From the NCBI GenBank assembly GCA_964035015.1, contig OZ036002.1, positions 7,627,143-7,691,142 of the forward strand: a DNA stretch of 64,000 nucleotides, in the 5' to 3' direction. Each line of letters begins with the position of its first letter. Position 1 is the first letter of the stretch. Below the pieces are notes generated by a model. It made no database searches and had not been told where the DNA came from. It was given only the letters and a program-made list of their open reading frames with translations. This DNA is from Corallium rubrum (taxonomy: Eukaryota; Cnidaria; Anthozoa; Scleralcyonacea; Coralliidae). Positions 9,733-22,300 of the stretch are shown here, piece after piece. The position numbers and the translations under genes were made by a program.

Positions 9733-12700
9733 ATGGCAAGTTTTGCATTTGTGCCCCTTGAAGGAGGAAACGAAATTGCTTTGGAAGATGGTAAAGTAAC
9801 TGTTGGACGGGGTCCTTTTTTGCGGGTAATCATTGAAATATCATGATGACTTTAGAATTTTGACCAGACACGGAACAACTCTAGTTTTCTTTCCATAATT
9901 TTTCTTTTCTTTCTTAAAGATTATTGATAAACGTGTTTCAAGACATCATGCAATAGTTGAAATATCTGGTTCAACAATGACAGTTCTACCAGTAAGCTCT
10001 TGATCACTTCTGTTGGCTAAAGTTTCATAGAAATGTTCAGAATTTTTAACGTAATCTAATTTCTAATCATAACTTCAACCCTAACCGTAATTTCTAATTC
10101 TAACTATCAGAAGAGTGCTTTACAGACCAGTTGCTCTAGAGGGGTTCAGGGGGTCCATGGACTTCTCATTGGAGAGGCCTTGACCACCCACTGGGGAGAC
10201 CTTGACCACCCATTGGGGAGGTCTTCACCACCCATTACTGGGGTGAAGGCATCCCCCATTGCAGTCTGATCTCAGTGGTAACTGTATTAACAGGTTCACT
10301 GTACCATACCACCAAAAAATGTGATTTATTAAGAACTTTAGAATTTACCCTAAAAGTGCGGGAATTGCCATTTCAGAGACCATAAATTCAAAAGATTTTC
10401 AAAGGAGCATGCACCCAGATCCCCCTACAAGTGTCATCACTGGCCTCATTTTACTTGGCTCACTTGCTGGGGAATGCTGGCCCCCACCAGCAGCTGTTGG
10501 CTGTTGGGGGGATCCTGGAGCTACCATTGGACAGGATATTAAATACCAGTAGTGGTTGTATTTTGCTGACACATGCAGGATTGGGTTAAACCAGTAAGGT
10601 TTTTACCTTTCTTCCTGCATTGCAGATTCATACTAACCCAACATTTTACAAAGGCTTTGGTGCAACAAAGTTTGAACCATTAGAAAAAACTGAAGCTAAA
10701 GAATTACAGGATGGTGATTGCATTGCTTTTTTACCAAATGATCTGGTTTTTAAAGTACTAAAAAAAGACAAGGTTGGCAGCTTTGAAAAAGAATTAAAAC
10801 ATGCAGAGACTGAAGAAACAAGACATTGCATTGATAGTAAAGAAGAGGGTGAAATGCCCAAAAGTAAAAAATTGGAAGAGGGAAGTGACCTTCAAATAGG
10901 ACTTCTATTAAAAAAGTCAAGAATTTTACCAAGTTGGATGACAAATAGTAAAGGTAGGACTGAGAAACTAGATTCGAGTTAGGATTAATATTATATACAA
11001 TAATTTCACTAGTAACCTAAATTGAACACTCTGGTTTCTATAATTAGGCAAAACACCAAGCAAGACTTCCAGGAAAGCCAGTGGGACAAAAGCCAAGAAA
11101 AATGAGAGTTGTGCCACAAGTTGTGCTGAGACATCAGTTCAGGCAGTAATGAGAGTGAATGAAGAAGAGAAAAAAGAAGTTGATAAAAATGACCATGATG
11201 ACATATTGGTTGAAAAAGATACGAAAATAATGGATAGTCCTGTTGTAGAAAAAGAAACAGACAAAGCAATGTCTGCAGAATCAGAGGTAGGTAATCCATA
11301 AGTTTTGAGCCTGGAATTGAAGGACAAGGTTGGAGTTGAAGGATATTGAGACTTAAATAATTATTCTATCCTGTAGTACTAATTGGCACAAAACTGCTTA
11401 CAATTAAATAAATACAAAGTAAAATATCTGTATAACATGGCAGGAAGAAGAAGTGAATTGTAATGATCCCAAGAAACGAAAGAGAGAGAAAAGTGAAGAA
11501 GAGGATGTTTCTTCTCAGGCAGAAAAACGAGGAAAGATATTACCACCTTGTCCTTATGGTGCTCAATGTTACAGGTACATGTACATTGCAATTACTCCAA
11601 GTCATTCAACCACATACGTCATAAATTCAGAAAAGAAAAAATTACCCTGTAGATCACTTTCCAAAGTTTTCTACTCCTTTTTGCTTGTGACTGTTGCTTG
11701 CTTGTGGCCACATGGTGTGCATTGATTGACTTGTGGCAAGTTTAGATTAAATGGTGGTGTAAAACTAACCAGGTATGGAACTGCTCTTTCTAGAAAAAAT
11801 CCTGTTCATTTTGAAGAATATTCTCACACATCATCAGCTCAGTCAGACAGTGAAAACAATCTTAGTGAAGATGAGGGTGATCTTCCTGAATGCCCGTATG
11901 GTACATCATGCTTCAGAAAAAATCGTCAACATCAAAAGGAATACCAACATACTGCAGGTATGCTAGTCTATTATTACCTTGTCTTGTACTGTACATTAAT
12001 TACACAAGTCATGAGATCGTCATTATCATCAGATCATGACATCATTATCAGATCATTATGACATCATCATTAGAACATGACATCATGAGATCATGACATC
12101 ATCGTGAAATCATTATGACATCATAATTAGGTGATTATGACATCATCATGAAATCATGATGACATCATCATTAAATCATTATGACATAATGAGGTCATGA
12201 TATGCATGATCAGATCATAATGACATTGTCATTAGATCATGACATCATTATCATTAGATCATTATGACATCATTATCATGAAATCATTATGACATCATCA
12301 GTAGATCATGACATAATTATCGTGAGATTATCATGACATCATCAGAGATGACATTGTGAGATCATTAGATTATGAAATCATCATCAGATAATTATTACCA
12401 GAAGATCATCATAACTGTCATGATTTTATTTCTTTTTCACTTACCAGAATTTAGCCTATTATTTTACTTTACTCAACTGTTGATGTTTTGTTTTAAATAG
12501 CACCAAGAACACGAGAAAGGAGAGCAAAGAAAAAAGCTGGTATGTGCATGTTTTTCATGTTTTAAAATTAGCGTGAATCACATAAAAATGTCATGAATAG
12601 TAATATGGACTGTGTTTGAGTTAAAAATGCCCAAAATATGGCACATGTTGACCATTGTGTTTGAATACATGGTACATCATTTGTTTTTTCCTAGGACTGG

Positions 12701-12912
12701 GAGGTGTCAAAGATGACGACGATACACCGAATGATTATGACTATGAGGACAGTTTTATTGATGATGAAAGTGAAAGCAGTTGTGAGCCTTCAGAACACGA
12801 AGACAGTGACTGGCAACCAGATGACGAGGACAGTGGTGATGAGGATGTTGGTCAGTTGTTGTCTGAAGCCAGAAATTTTGCAAAGAATAAGAAAATGCTG
12901 AAGCCTTCTTGA
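9733..12912 (+). CDS. APLF: Aprataxin and PNKP-like factor, 8 exons, complete
   Basis: Exons: 9733-9825, 9920-9991, 10626-10953, 11048-11286, 11444-11574, 11794-11957, 12501-12539, 12695-12912; all junctions are GT-AG and in frame, giving 427 residues (human about 511). Order of parts: an FHA domain (about 1-100, VGRGPFL, RVSRHHA, THTNP-like turn), which in the family binds phosphorylated XRCC1/XRCC4; a Ku-binding motif at 151-160 (RILPSWM); a charged linker; two PBZ zinc fingers, C280/C286/H293/H299 and C321/C327/H334/H340, which bind poly(ADP-ribose); and an acidic C-terminus (DSDWQPDDEDS) like the histone-chaperone tail. The protein acts in non-homologous end joining and single-strand break repair. 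The first finger is split by intron 5. Exon calls are by eye; the 39-bp exon 7 is the least certain. Confidence 0.9.
11995..12400. repeat. Degenerate ATCATGACATCAT repeat in APLF intron 6
   Basis: The motif GATCATGACATCAT and close variants recur many times through most of the intron between exons 6 and 7 of APLF. Units vary in length and sequence, so this is an old decayed minisatellite. It contains many near-palindromic TCATGA and TGATCA steps. Confidence 0.8.
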
Positions 12913-13502
12913 CAATAAGGCTTGTACAGTAAATTATTAGAATATGTGATAACTATTTGGAAATCACAAGATAGATAAACTAAAAGGATGTACAGTATAT
13001 ACACTACTATAAAACTTCCCAACAAGCAACTGATGACAATTACAGTAATTCAATGCAATATCATACATTTTTATTTTGTAGAAATTTTAATAGTTTTAAT
13101 TAGGTACCTATTTACTAAAATCATGACCAAACTTTCCTGGAATTTTCTAACTAGTGTACAGTAAAAAAGGTTTTTTTAGTATACATTTATAAAACTAAAA
13201 CTAATTTACTTTCATTATTTAAAAAATCAAGTTTTGTTCCAACTTATTGTTGTTAGTTTAGCATCTCCTAGCACGTTGTGTCAATTGCATGAAGGATTCT
13301 AAAAAAAGTTGACAAAGAATTTGTTGGTAGCACTTCATAAAAATGTCTGTAAAGGTAGCATCAAGCATGTATATTGATTTAGGGGGCTGGGAAACTATTT
13401 TCTATTTATTTTATAAAATACATGTACCTGAACAAGAAACAAAAGCAACAAGATAGCTCTTTACCAGAATGCATAAAATTTTGAAAAATTGGAATAACTG
13501 AT
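12913..13502. other. APLF 3' flank, no gene seen
   Basis: AT-rich sequence after the APLF stop. I see no canonical AATAAA close to the stop and no other feature. Confidence 0.4.
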
Positions 13503-13712
13503 GGTACCGAAAAAGATGGCGGTGGTACATTTAACCACAATGCTTTGCAACCTCAAATCAGCTCAAATCCCTACCAAAGTTGATACTTTTAAAACTGTAT
13601 CTTCCAATAATTCTGCAAGAAACAACATTTACTGTACACAAAGGATTGTGGTTAAATGTACAAGTCACCATCTTTTCGTAGCCTGCAGGCAACAGGCTCT
13701 CTTTTTCGGTAC
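13503..13712. mobile_element. Foldback MITE with GGTACCGAAAAAG ends
   Basis: The left end GGTACCGAAAAAGATGG is matched in reverse at the right end (CTTTTTCGGTAC). A second inverted pair, GTACATTTAACCACAAT, lies inside. The right arm holds an extra block reading TAGCCTGCAGGCAACAGGCTC that is absent from the left arm and looks like a small nested insertion. There is no coding capacity. Confidence 0.6.
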
Positions 13713-13779
13713 GGTCAATTGAGTACCAGTGAATTAGATTCTCCTCCATATCAGAATTGAGTTAACTGGTTATTCTATA

Positions 13780-16700
13780 TTATACAGTACTTGTATTTTG
13801 CAAAGCGTACATTGGCAATGGAATTTTCTTCAGTTCACAAAGATTTGTAACGACATAGACGTAGCGAAGAGCTGCTTCAACCTATAATTATGACATTGGA
13901 TTAGCCACTTACTGAATTCACCACAGGTGAAAACTTATCCTTTTCTTGGAGTAGTATAGGTTAACACTAATATTTAATGTATGTAAATACGTTTAGACTG
14001 CAAAAGTAAGAAACAGTTTGAAAAGAGTGGAAAGTGAATGGAAGTGAAGTAGAGTGAATGGAAGTGAAGTGGAGTCAATGGAAGTGAAGTGAAGTGGAGT
14101 GAATGGAAGTGAAGTGAATGGAAGTGAAATGAAGTGGAGTGAATGGAAGTGAAGTAGAGTGAATGGAAGTGAAGTAGAGTGAATGGAAGTGAAGTAGAGT
14201 GAATGGAAGTGAAGTGAAGTGAAGTAGAGTGAATGGAAGTGAAGTAGAGTGAATGGAAGTGAAGTGAAGTGAATGGAAGTGAAGTAGAGTGAATGGAAAT
14301 GAATGGAAGTGAAGTGAAACGAAATGAAGTGGAGTGAATGGAAGTGAAGTAGTGAATGGAAGTGAAGTAGAGTGAATGGAAATGAATGGAAGTGAAGTGA
14401 AACGAAATGAAGTGGAGTGAATGGAAGTGAAGTAGTGAATGGAAGTGAAGTAGTGAATGGAAGTGAAGTGAAGGCTTTGTCAGTAGATGATTTCTCAGAG
14501 GCGCGTGGGACATAGCTCGAAGCTATATATATAAAAACGTTTTGTTACGATATGTCCATCATAAGACATTACGCTGCGTTATAAGACGTTCCACTACACT
14601 ATAAGCACCTGCTATAAATGGTCCCCTGCTATAAATGGTCCGCTACGCTATAAAATGTTCTGTAATGTTGTAAGATGTTGCGCTACGCTATAAAATGTTC
14701 CATTATGTTGTAAGATGTTCCGTCTACGCTATAAAATGTTACACTACGTTGTAAGACGTTACGGTGTAGTACGTTGTTAGACATTACGCTACGTTACAAG
14801 ACGTTATGCTTCACTCAAAGTTGTTTTTTTAAATTTCTCCAAACTGGCGTGTGATATCTTACTATTCGTGCGCGCGCCTCAAACGGCTAGGCATGTTGAC
14901 ATGAAGCAATGAAGTGTAGTAGTAGTTGTAGTTGTAGTTGTAAAGAAATACCTTTCCAAAGTGGTAGCATTTTCTCCAAAAAGCATCCACAACTTCTGCA
15001 TGACATCTTAAATTTGTCACTTCTCCCGACTTATTTTCTATAGCAAACTTTTTCTCTTCTGCACTAGACGTTGCTATGTCAGCAATTTTACTCACAGTAT
15101 GCTTAATCTCTTGATGTAACTAAAACACAAAATATACTCCGTATATTTAATATTCTCAAGCCAGTCTTAAACCAAGACAGTATATGTTATGTGACAATAT
15201 ATAGTCACGAAGTCATCACGTGCCCAGCACGGCCTGTACCAGCGACTTTTTTCTTTTGTCTCATGAGCTCTGAGCTGAAACTAATCAGAAATCTATAGGC
15301 GAGTTTCAGGGTGTTGCGCGCGCATCATTTTTCAAAAAAACTAGCAAGCTCCACTCAAAGTAAACATACTGTTTAAGTAGATACAGTTTCTGGATATAAA
15401 ACATTGTTATTCTGCTGTTGTTGGCTCGCTAGCAAGTCTGTTTGCCATTCCTTACTTTGTGGGGAGCCCGCCAATTTCTTTCCAAAACGATGCGCACGCA
15501 ACCCCCTGAAACTCGTCTATTGAATTCGAACAAAAGAAAGTCGCTTCGCGCGAGAAAAATGAACCAAATATCCCAAGAATACAATCTTTGTCTGTGCCAT
15601 AACAAAGGCACCACACAAGGCATGCCATCAGTCATTTCGATCATTCGCGCCTTTACTTGGCATAAATTTTCACACGTAAACAACTCGCAGGTCATTCCTA
15701 CTAATTCCCTTCCTTCTAATCCCTTCCCATCTATAAATGTCTTCCCATAGAGTATAAAGCGTTCGGTCATTCCCCTTTGGAAAATTTTCATGGCTGCTTA
15801 CATCCGACTTGAAATTGGCACATGAGAAATAAATTCTCAACAAGTTCAAAAAGTTTGATTAACAAAAAAACATGCCGACACGTTTTTATTTTTCGACTTG
15901 TTTTTGTGGAAATCTCCAAACTTTTTTATTTCTTGACTACTTTTTGATCTTTTTGCAGAATAAATCTCGATTAATATAAAATCAATAAGTTTTGTGGAAA
16001 CACCACGTAAAATATTTCTTTGCTAAGCTTTCGGCCTGTTGACTCAGGCCTTCATCAGAGCAATGACAACAAGTTGTTGGCTCACGTCATTTATAAACTA
16101 AGCAACTGATCAATTAAATCACGTAAGAATACAATGGCGTATCACGTTAATTTTATTAATTAGACTAGAAATACATAAACGCAACCCCCTCGCCCGCTTT
16201 TAACACATTAAATATACATAACACCCCCCCCCCCCCCGATTAAAATAAGCACCTGATCTGTTTTTTTTATACAAATGTAAACACCCTTGCCCTCCTGGCC
16301 ACCTTTACATCCTGTTTTATCACTTTTATGAATGTAGTTTTTCTATTATTGACTAATTTCCAAGCAATGTTTTATTCCAAAATAATAAAGCAGTGGCTGA
16401 GGAAAAACTTGTCACGACCTAACTTTATAATAGCACCAGAAACTGATAGCAAAAACAAACAATTACAGACGCTTATATCAAGGTGCCTATTAAACTGTTT
16501 TAATAATATGATTCCTCACGTTCCAAATATAATGTTGAACCTCAAAGAAAAACATCAGAACAGAAAAAAACGTGGGTAACAGCCTGAAAACTATAGGTGA
16601 AGAACTATAACTTAATGCAAAGTTTTACTCGAACCATGGAAAAAAACGCCTGGGAAAATGTATATTATTTGACAAGATTTTTGCTGTTTTAACTGAGTTT

Positions 16701-19265
16701 AATTAATACTAAAAAGGATATATACCGACTCTAATCAGCTAAAGAAACGGCTGGCAAGTTAAATACGAATCACTGCTTACCGTTAAATTTTCTTTTGGCT
16801 CTTCTCAGATGCTGCAAACACTGCCATACGGGCTACGGCGTTTGGTTTCCCTGTTTTTTTCGTTCGGTTCTTAGCAAAAAGCAATCAATTCTCTTCAAAA
16901 TGTGAAAAGCTGTTTGTGATGATGTTCCTTTCAATTCGCTGTTTTCTCTCGAGCCAAGATATACCAGTGCATAAGTCTTTTGCTGGCTTTGAACAGACAC
17001 ACGAAGAAACATCTTTTTGTTTTCTTCAGTCACATTTGGCGGCATCTTTTCCGATCTTTATCGCAATTTTTCATGCTTTTTCAATGGTTTCTAGTCGTGT
17101 TTAATATTGTTTGGTTCATCCCACTGCAACATCTCTTCTTGGCTTTCCTTTTTCGATCATTTGTAAACCAATTTTTCTGACAAAGATTTTGTTTCGCTTG
17201 AGCCGCGATTTGATGGATATATATATATACATACATATAAACATCTCGCAGAATTTCTTTCCCACTCGCGCGTAATTTCGCATGTAAGTGGACTCCACGC
17301 GTGTCGAGATTAGCACCCTCACCGGGCTCCGGGCCTTCGGCCCGTCGCCCGGCTCGGGGAAAACAAAATCAAGAATATAATATAAATAAGTTTTGTGGAA
17401 ACACCACGTAAACTATTTCTTTGCTAAGCTTTCGGCCTGTTGACTCAGGCCTTGCCAAACACGAAGAAACACCTCCTGCTGTTGCCAAACACGCTTGGAC
17501 GTATGACCATCGTGTTAAGTGGGAAGAGTCATCACTCTTAGCCAGCGACAAGCAATACTTCACGCGAAGAACTAGAGAATCCATTGAGATCGCCAAACAT
17601 CACACTATTTCTCAGGAGGGACAGCCATTAAATAGCACGTGGCGTGCCCTATTTGGAGAACATTCTTGATTTTGTTTTCTAATTAATAAAATTAACGTGA
17701 TACGCCATTGTATTCTTACGTGATTTAATTGATCAGTTGCTTAGTTTATAAATGACGTGAGCCAACAACTTGTTGTCATTGCTCTGATGAAGGCCTGAGT
17801 CAACAGGCCGAAAGCTTAGCAAAGAAATAGTTTACGTGGTGTTTCCACAAAACTTATTTATATTACTTTATCGCCATGAAAACGTTCAAAGAATTAAAAA
17901 TCAAGAATGTTCTCCGAATAGGGCACGCCACGTGCTATTTAATGGCTGTCCCTCCTGAGAAATAGTGTGATGTTTGGCGATCTCAATGGATTCTCTAGTT
18001 CTTCGCGTGAAGTATTGCTTGTCGCTGGCTAAGAGTGATGACTCTTCCCACTTAACACGATGGTCATACGTCCAAGCGTGACGTATTTTGTTTTCTAATT
18101 AATAAAATTAACGTGATACGCCATTGTATTCTTACGTGATTTAATTGATCAGTTGCTTAGTTTATAAATGACGTGAGCCAACAACTTGTTGTCATTGCTC
18201 TGATGAAGGCCTGAGTCAACAGGCCGAAAGCTTAGCAAAGAAATATTTTACGTGGTGTTTCCACAAAACTTATTTATATTACTTTATCGCCATGAAAACG
18301 TTCAAAGAATTAATATAAAATCAATTATTCAGTTTAGCACGTGTGGCATAAAATTTCGCACATTCAGTATTAATAAGCTGGGACCACTGGCTAGGACTAA
18401 ATATTAATGTACAAAGCAACAAAGATGACTTGTCACTTGTACACTCAATTCATTTAACCACATACCATAATCAGCTCTTTGATCTTTTTACGTATTTCAA
18501 CCGCTTCTCTTGAAGATTTCGCAGCCTTTAAACGGTGTTGTAAAATTGCCATGGGGACTTCAGGGGCAGGTATAGCGTCATTCTGCAGAAATGAAATGTA
18601 AGAATGAAGAAATGACATTGTTTGACAACTGTTTGGTGAAAAACGAACACAGGGAAAACTGGGAAAACCTGAGTTGTGAAACTCACCACAGGGTATTCAG
18701 TTGTGTCTTTTGCAGGTAACCAGGAGCCTGCTCCTTCTCCTTGAAAATTTTCTACTGGATCGTTGTTAAAACTCTAGGTATATATAATTTAGATTATTTA
18801 TAACGTCTTTCAAGCATTCTTGCGTGGGTGAAGAACTTGACCTTGTACTGTACAACGCCATGTATATGGCTATATGTATGTATATGTATATGTACATGTA
18901 TATTATATGACTATATGTATATGTATATCTACCTACCTACCTACCTACCTACCTACCTACCTACCTACCTACCTACCTACCTACCTACCTACCTACCTAC
19001 CTACCTACCTACCTACCTACCTACCTACCTACCTACCTACCTACCTACCTACCTACCTACCTACCTACCTACCTACCTACCTACCTACCTACCTACCTAC
19101 CTACCTACCTATCTATCTATCTATCTATCTATCTATATATAAGTGAGTTTTGGTTCACGAAATGTTAGAGAGTGCTCAATACCATATAGACAGAGCAAAA
19201 TATAAAGCATGCTCCCGTTTAGGGTGAAACCTCTGGTAGTGAAGACTTTAAGGTAACTATACTTC

Positions 19266-19331
<66 letters not shown>

Positions 19332-22300
19332 TATGTTTATATATACAGTACTTTAATAATAAATTGTTAGATCAAAGTATCAAGTAATGTACATAATAAT
19401 TATATGTATTCTAAGTTATAACTAATTAAATTTGAGAAATAATCTAGACATACCATGTCACCATATTCTTGCACGTGGCTTAGATTAGTTCTTTTTTTGA
19501 CCTTTAGGAATTGTTGCTGAAGTGTTTCCACTGTAAGATTGGACTAAATGTATTGCATTGAAAAACATTCTTAAACTCTCACTCCTAATTTTAAAATATT
19601 TGTTTACTGTAATCAACATGAATTAACCAATATATGACACAATAGTTTTTACCTTGTCTGAGTTCTCCATCCAGGCAACACTGTAAAGATCACCAAGATA
19701 TGTCTCTCTCTTTTGATTCCAATAGCAAGCATAGGAAGACTCCCTTGGATTAGCAGCTGTGGTTGCAAAAACTTTATAATAGGAAAAAACAACATTATAA
19801 TTCCATGTAAATATTCTAACATCAAATATACTATAGGTACAGTACAAGTTGGAATAAATGTACAACTAACTTTTAATATTGTCAGGAAGTTCATCAGAAA
19901 ACATTGATCCTGATTCACAAGCTTCAACATAAAGAACCATCTAAAAAATTAAGAAAAATACCATGTACTTAAGTTATTAATAATATTCTGCATAGCACTG
20001 CCAGGCAACTAGTTAATTTTTATTACAGTGGAACACCGCCATACAACCACCCTGTAATAATACAACCATCTCGTTATTACGACCACGTTTTTTTGGCCCA
20101 AAACAAGGTTCCACTGTACATTAATTACCTTTTTGTATTTCTTTTTTGTATGCATAAATCTCAAAGCATTTAGAAGTTGCTCTTTTTGCAACTAAAAAAA
20201 ATAAAAAGGCAAAATTGCTTTGCTTTGTGTATTTTAATTTTTTCATTTTAATTAATAATATTTAATGGTATTTTAAAATATTATTTTTCTAGAACATATA
20301 AAACAAATATTATTGTTGAGTTTCCCTAGATTTATTTTGCTGTCCAAAAATTATATCCTTGGTGAATGAACTAAGCAATTAATAAAGTTGCTCAGCACTT
20401 ACAGATGGAGAATCAGCTGGGAAAGCCAAAATTCCTGGAGCTCCATGGTCAGAAAAATAAACAAAAACATCGTCATTTGGGCCACTAGAATTCAATAGAG
20501 CATAATAATTATTCAATGTAAAGCTAGCTGGTTGGATCAAATAAGAATTCTTATTTGATCACTGACATTCTCACACTGGGTTGCTGTGTTGCTCTGCCAC
20601 TGCAGCAGTGCAGTGCCTTTATTAAATGTAACCATAATCAGTGGTGTAGGGTGAGGGGGGTGGTCACCCCCCCCCAAATGGTCTCCAAGACCGTTCTTGT
20701 GAAAAGTTTAAATCTCAGAAATTGCAGCTTGATGTTAGTAATAATTGTCAGTTGTTTGCTGTACAAGCTGTGTTAGTAATACTCAGAGTTTTTCTAAGTA
20801 TTACTAACTGACACAGCTTGTACAGCAAACAACTGACAATTATTAAGTTTAAATCTGCTGAGAAATTTGTAGGGGAGGGGGAAACAGTCGTTTTAAGTCC
20901 AAGTGAGTAGACAGTGATGTGTTATATATCTCAGGCATGCATATACAATAAATTACTTACAATACTAAGGGTCTATACAAAATGCTGCCAACCTGTTTTT
21001 ACATTTGAAAAGTGGAAAAGTGATTTTACATTTTACATTTATTTTTACAATTTTACAATTTACATCTATTTTTACATTTACATTTATTAAAGATATTCTG
21101 ACATGTATCATTCTATGTTCTGGTTTGATTTCAACAAAATTATGTAAGTTTGGCTTTTAGATTACTCTTAAATACTTGCCTCAAAATGCAGGAAATAGTG
21201 TTTCCGAGACCCTAATTCTCCGGGGGAGCATGCCCCCAGAACCCCCCTAGGAGATCAATGTTCTTACCCTCCCCCCCCCCCCCAACCCAAGACCCTGGCT
21301 ACACCACTGACCGTAATTACATTGTCATAGTTACCTACCCTAAGTCAACTTTAACATATACTTAACATACAGTAAACATTAACATTAACCTTGCTTGTGT
21401 TACATTCTGGTGGGTGGGAATCATAGAAATAATATACCTAGAATGTGGACTCCTATCTCCTGTCAGTAAAAAATTGTCACCACGAAATGGTGGATTTATA
21501 AGGGCAAAAGGAACTCACCCTAGGACTTTTTAACAGTTTTTTACACGGCCGTTGTTGGTAACCGGTGTGGAGTGGACGATGGATGTATTTTAGCACTGAA
21601 TTTCTTTGTTTTTTACACCGTGAAATTTCTGGATTAGTGCATTTAAAGATAAAGGCATGTGAAGTGCAATATCCTTCGCCAAAACATTTCGAACATCAAA
21701 CCCTGGATGTAGAAATGGTGATGATAGATAGCGGTCTTTTAATATGAATGGTTTTAGTGTTTTTACTCTTTTACATTATATTTGAATGATTCCCACTTGC
21801 CAATCTGTATGTAATCTATACTGAATGTGGAGGATTAATCCAAGTGTTTTGTTCTTTTTTATCCAATCTAATAGGGATTTCTAGCTTGTGATTTTTTAAA
21901 TATAAAATATGTTTATGCACCTGTCATACTTTTTATACATCAGTCTTTTCGACATCTATTTATATTGACATTTTAAACCCGTGTTTTTCTTAAGATTATC
22001 TCCTAGTTTCCATTACGTATTTGATTCGTTTCTTTTCTTTTTCGTTTTTCTAGTTTCAAGTTTAGCATGAGCCTATCTTTTTGTTGTTTTTCGTATTGTG
22101 GTGAATTGATCGAAATATAATTTTGAACTTATAGTTTTTAGTACGTTTAATAAAGCAAGTGTCTTGCAAATTGTTTTATTTTATGCAAATGTGTGTGTGG
22201 CTGATTTGTTGTCATGCATGTATCCAATTTATTCCTATGAAACGTCCTCCGATTCTTTATTTTGAGAGGCGATTATTGTTGTATATTTATCGCCACCCCT

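Larger units (their letters stand above)
15970..18325. mobile_element. Composite Penelope-like retroelement with 17-bp target duplication
   Basis: The same 17 bases, ATTAATATAAAATCAAT, stand at 15970-15986 and 18309-18325. Between them are four copies of one terminal repeat carrying CTGATGA...CAGGCCGAAAGCTTAGC: inverted at about 15987-16165, inverted and cut short at 17385-17455, direct at 17670-17900 and direct at 18090-18308. Two opposing fragments of an endonuclease-like coding end lie between them (17455-17669 and its reverse complement at 17906-18080). Penelope-like elements are known for such tandem, partly inverted terminal repeats and for hammerhead motifs. No reverse transcriptase is recognisable in 16170-17375, so the copy is defective. 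Confidence 0.75.

Noticed and set aside
13974..14513. 179-codon His/Phe/Ser-rich frame on the minus strand
   Set aside because: Generated by the GAATGGAAGTGAAGT minisatellite in a legumain intron.
16328..17045. Possible Penelope-like reverse transcriptase frames
   Set aside because: Neither the 16328-16579 frame nor the 16833-17045 minus-strand frame shows reverse transcriptase motifs.
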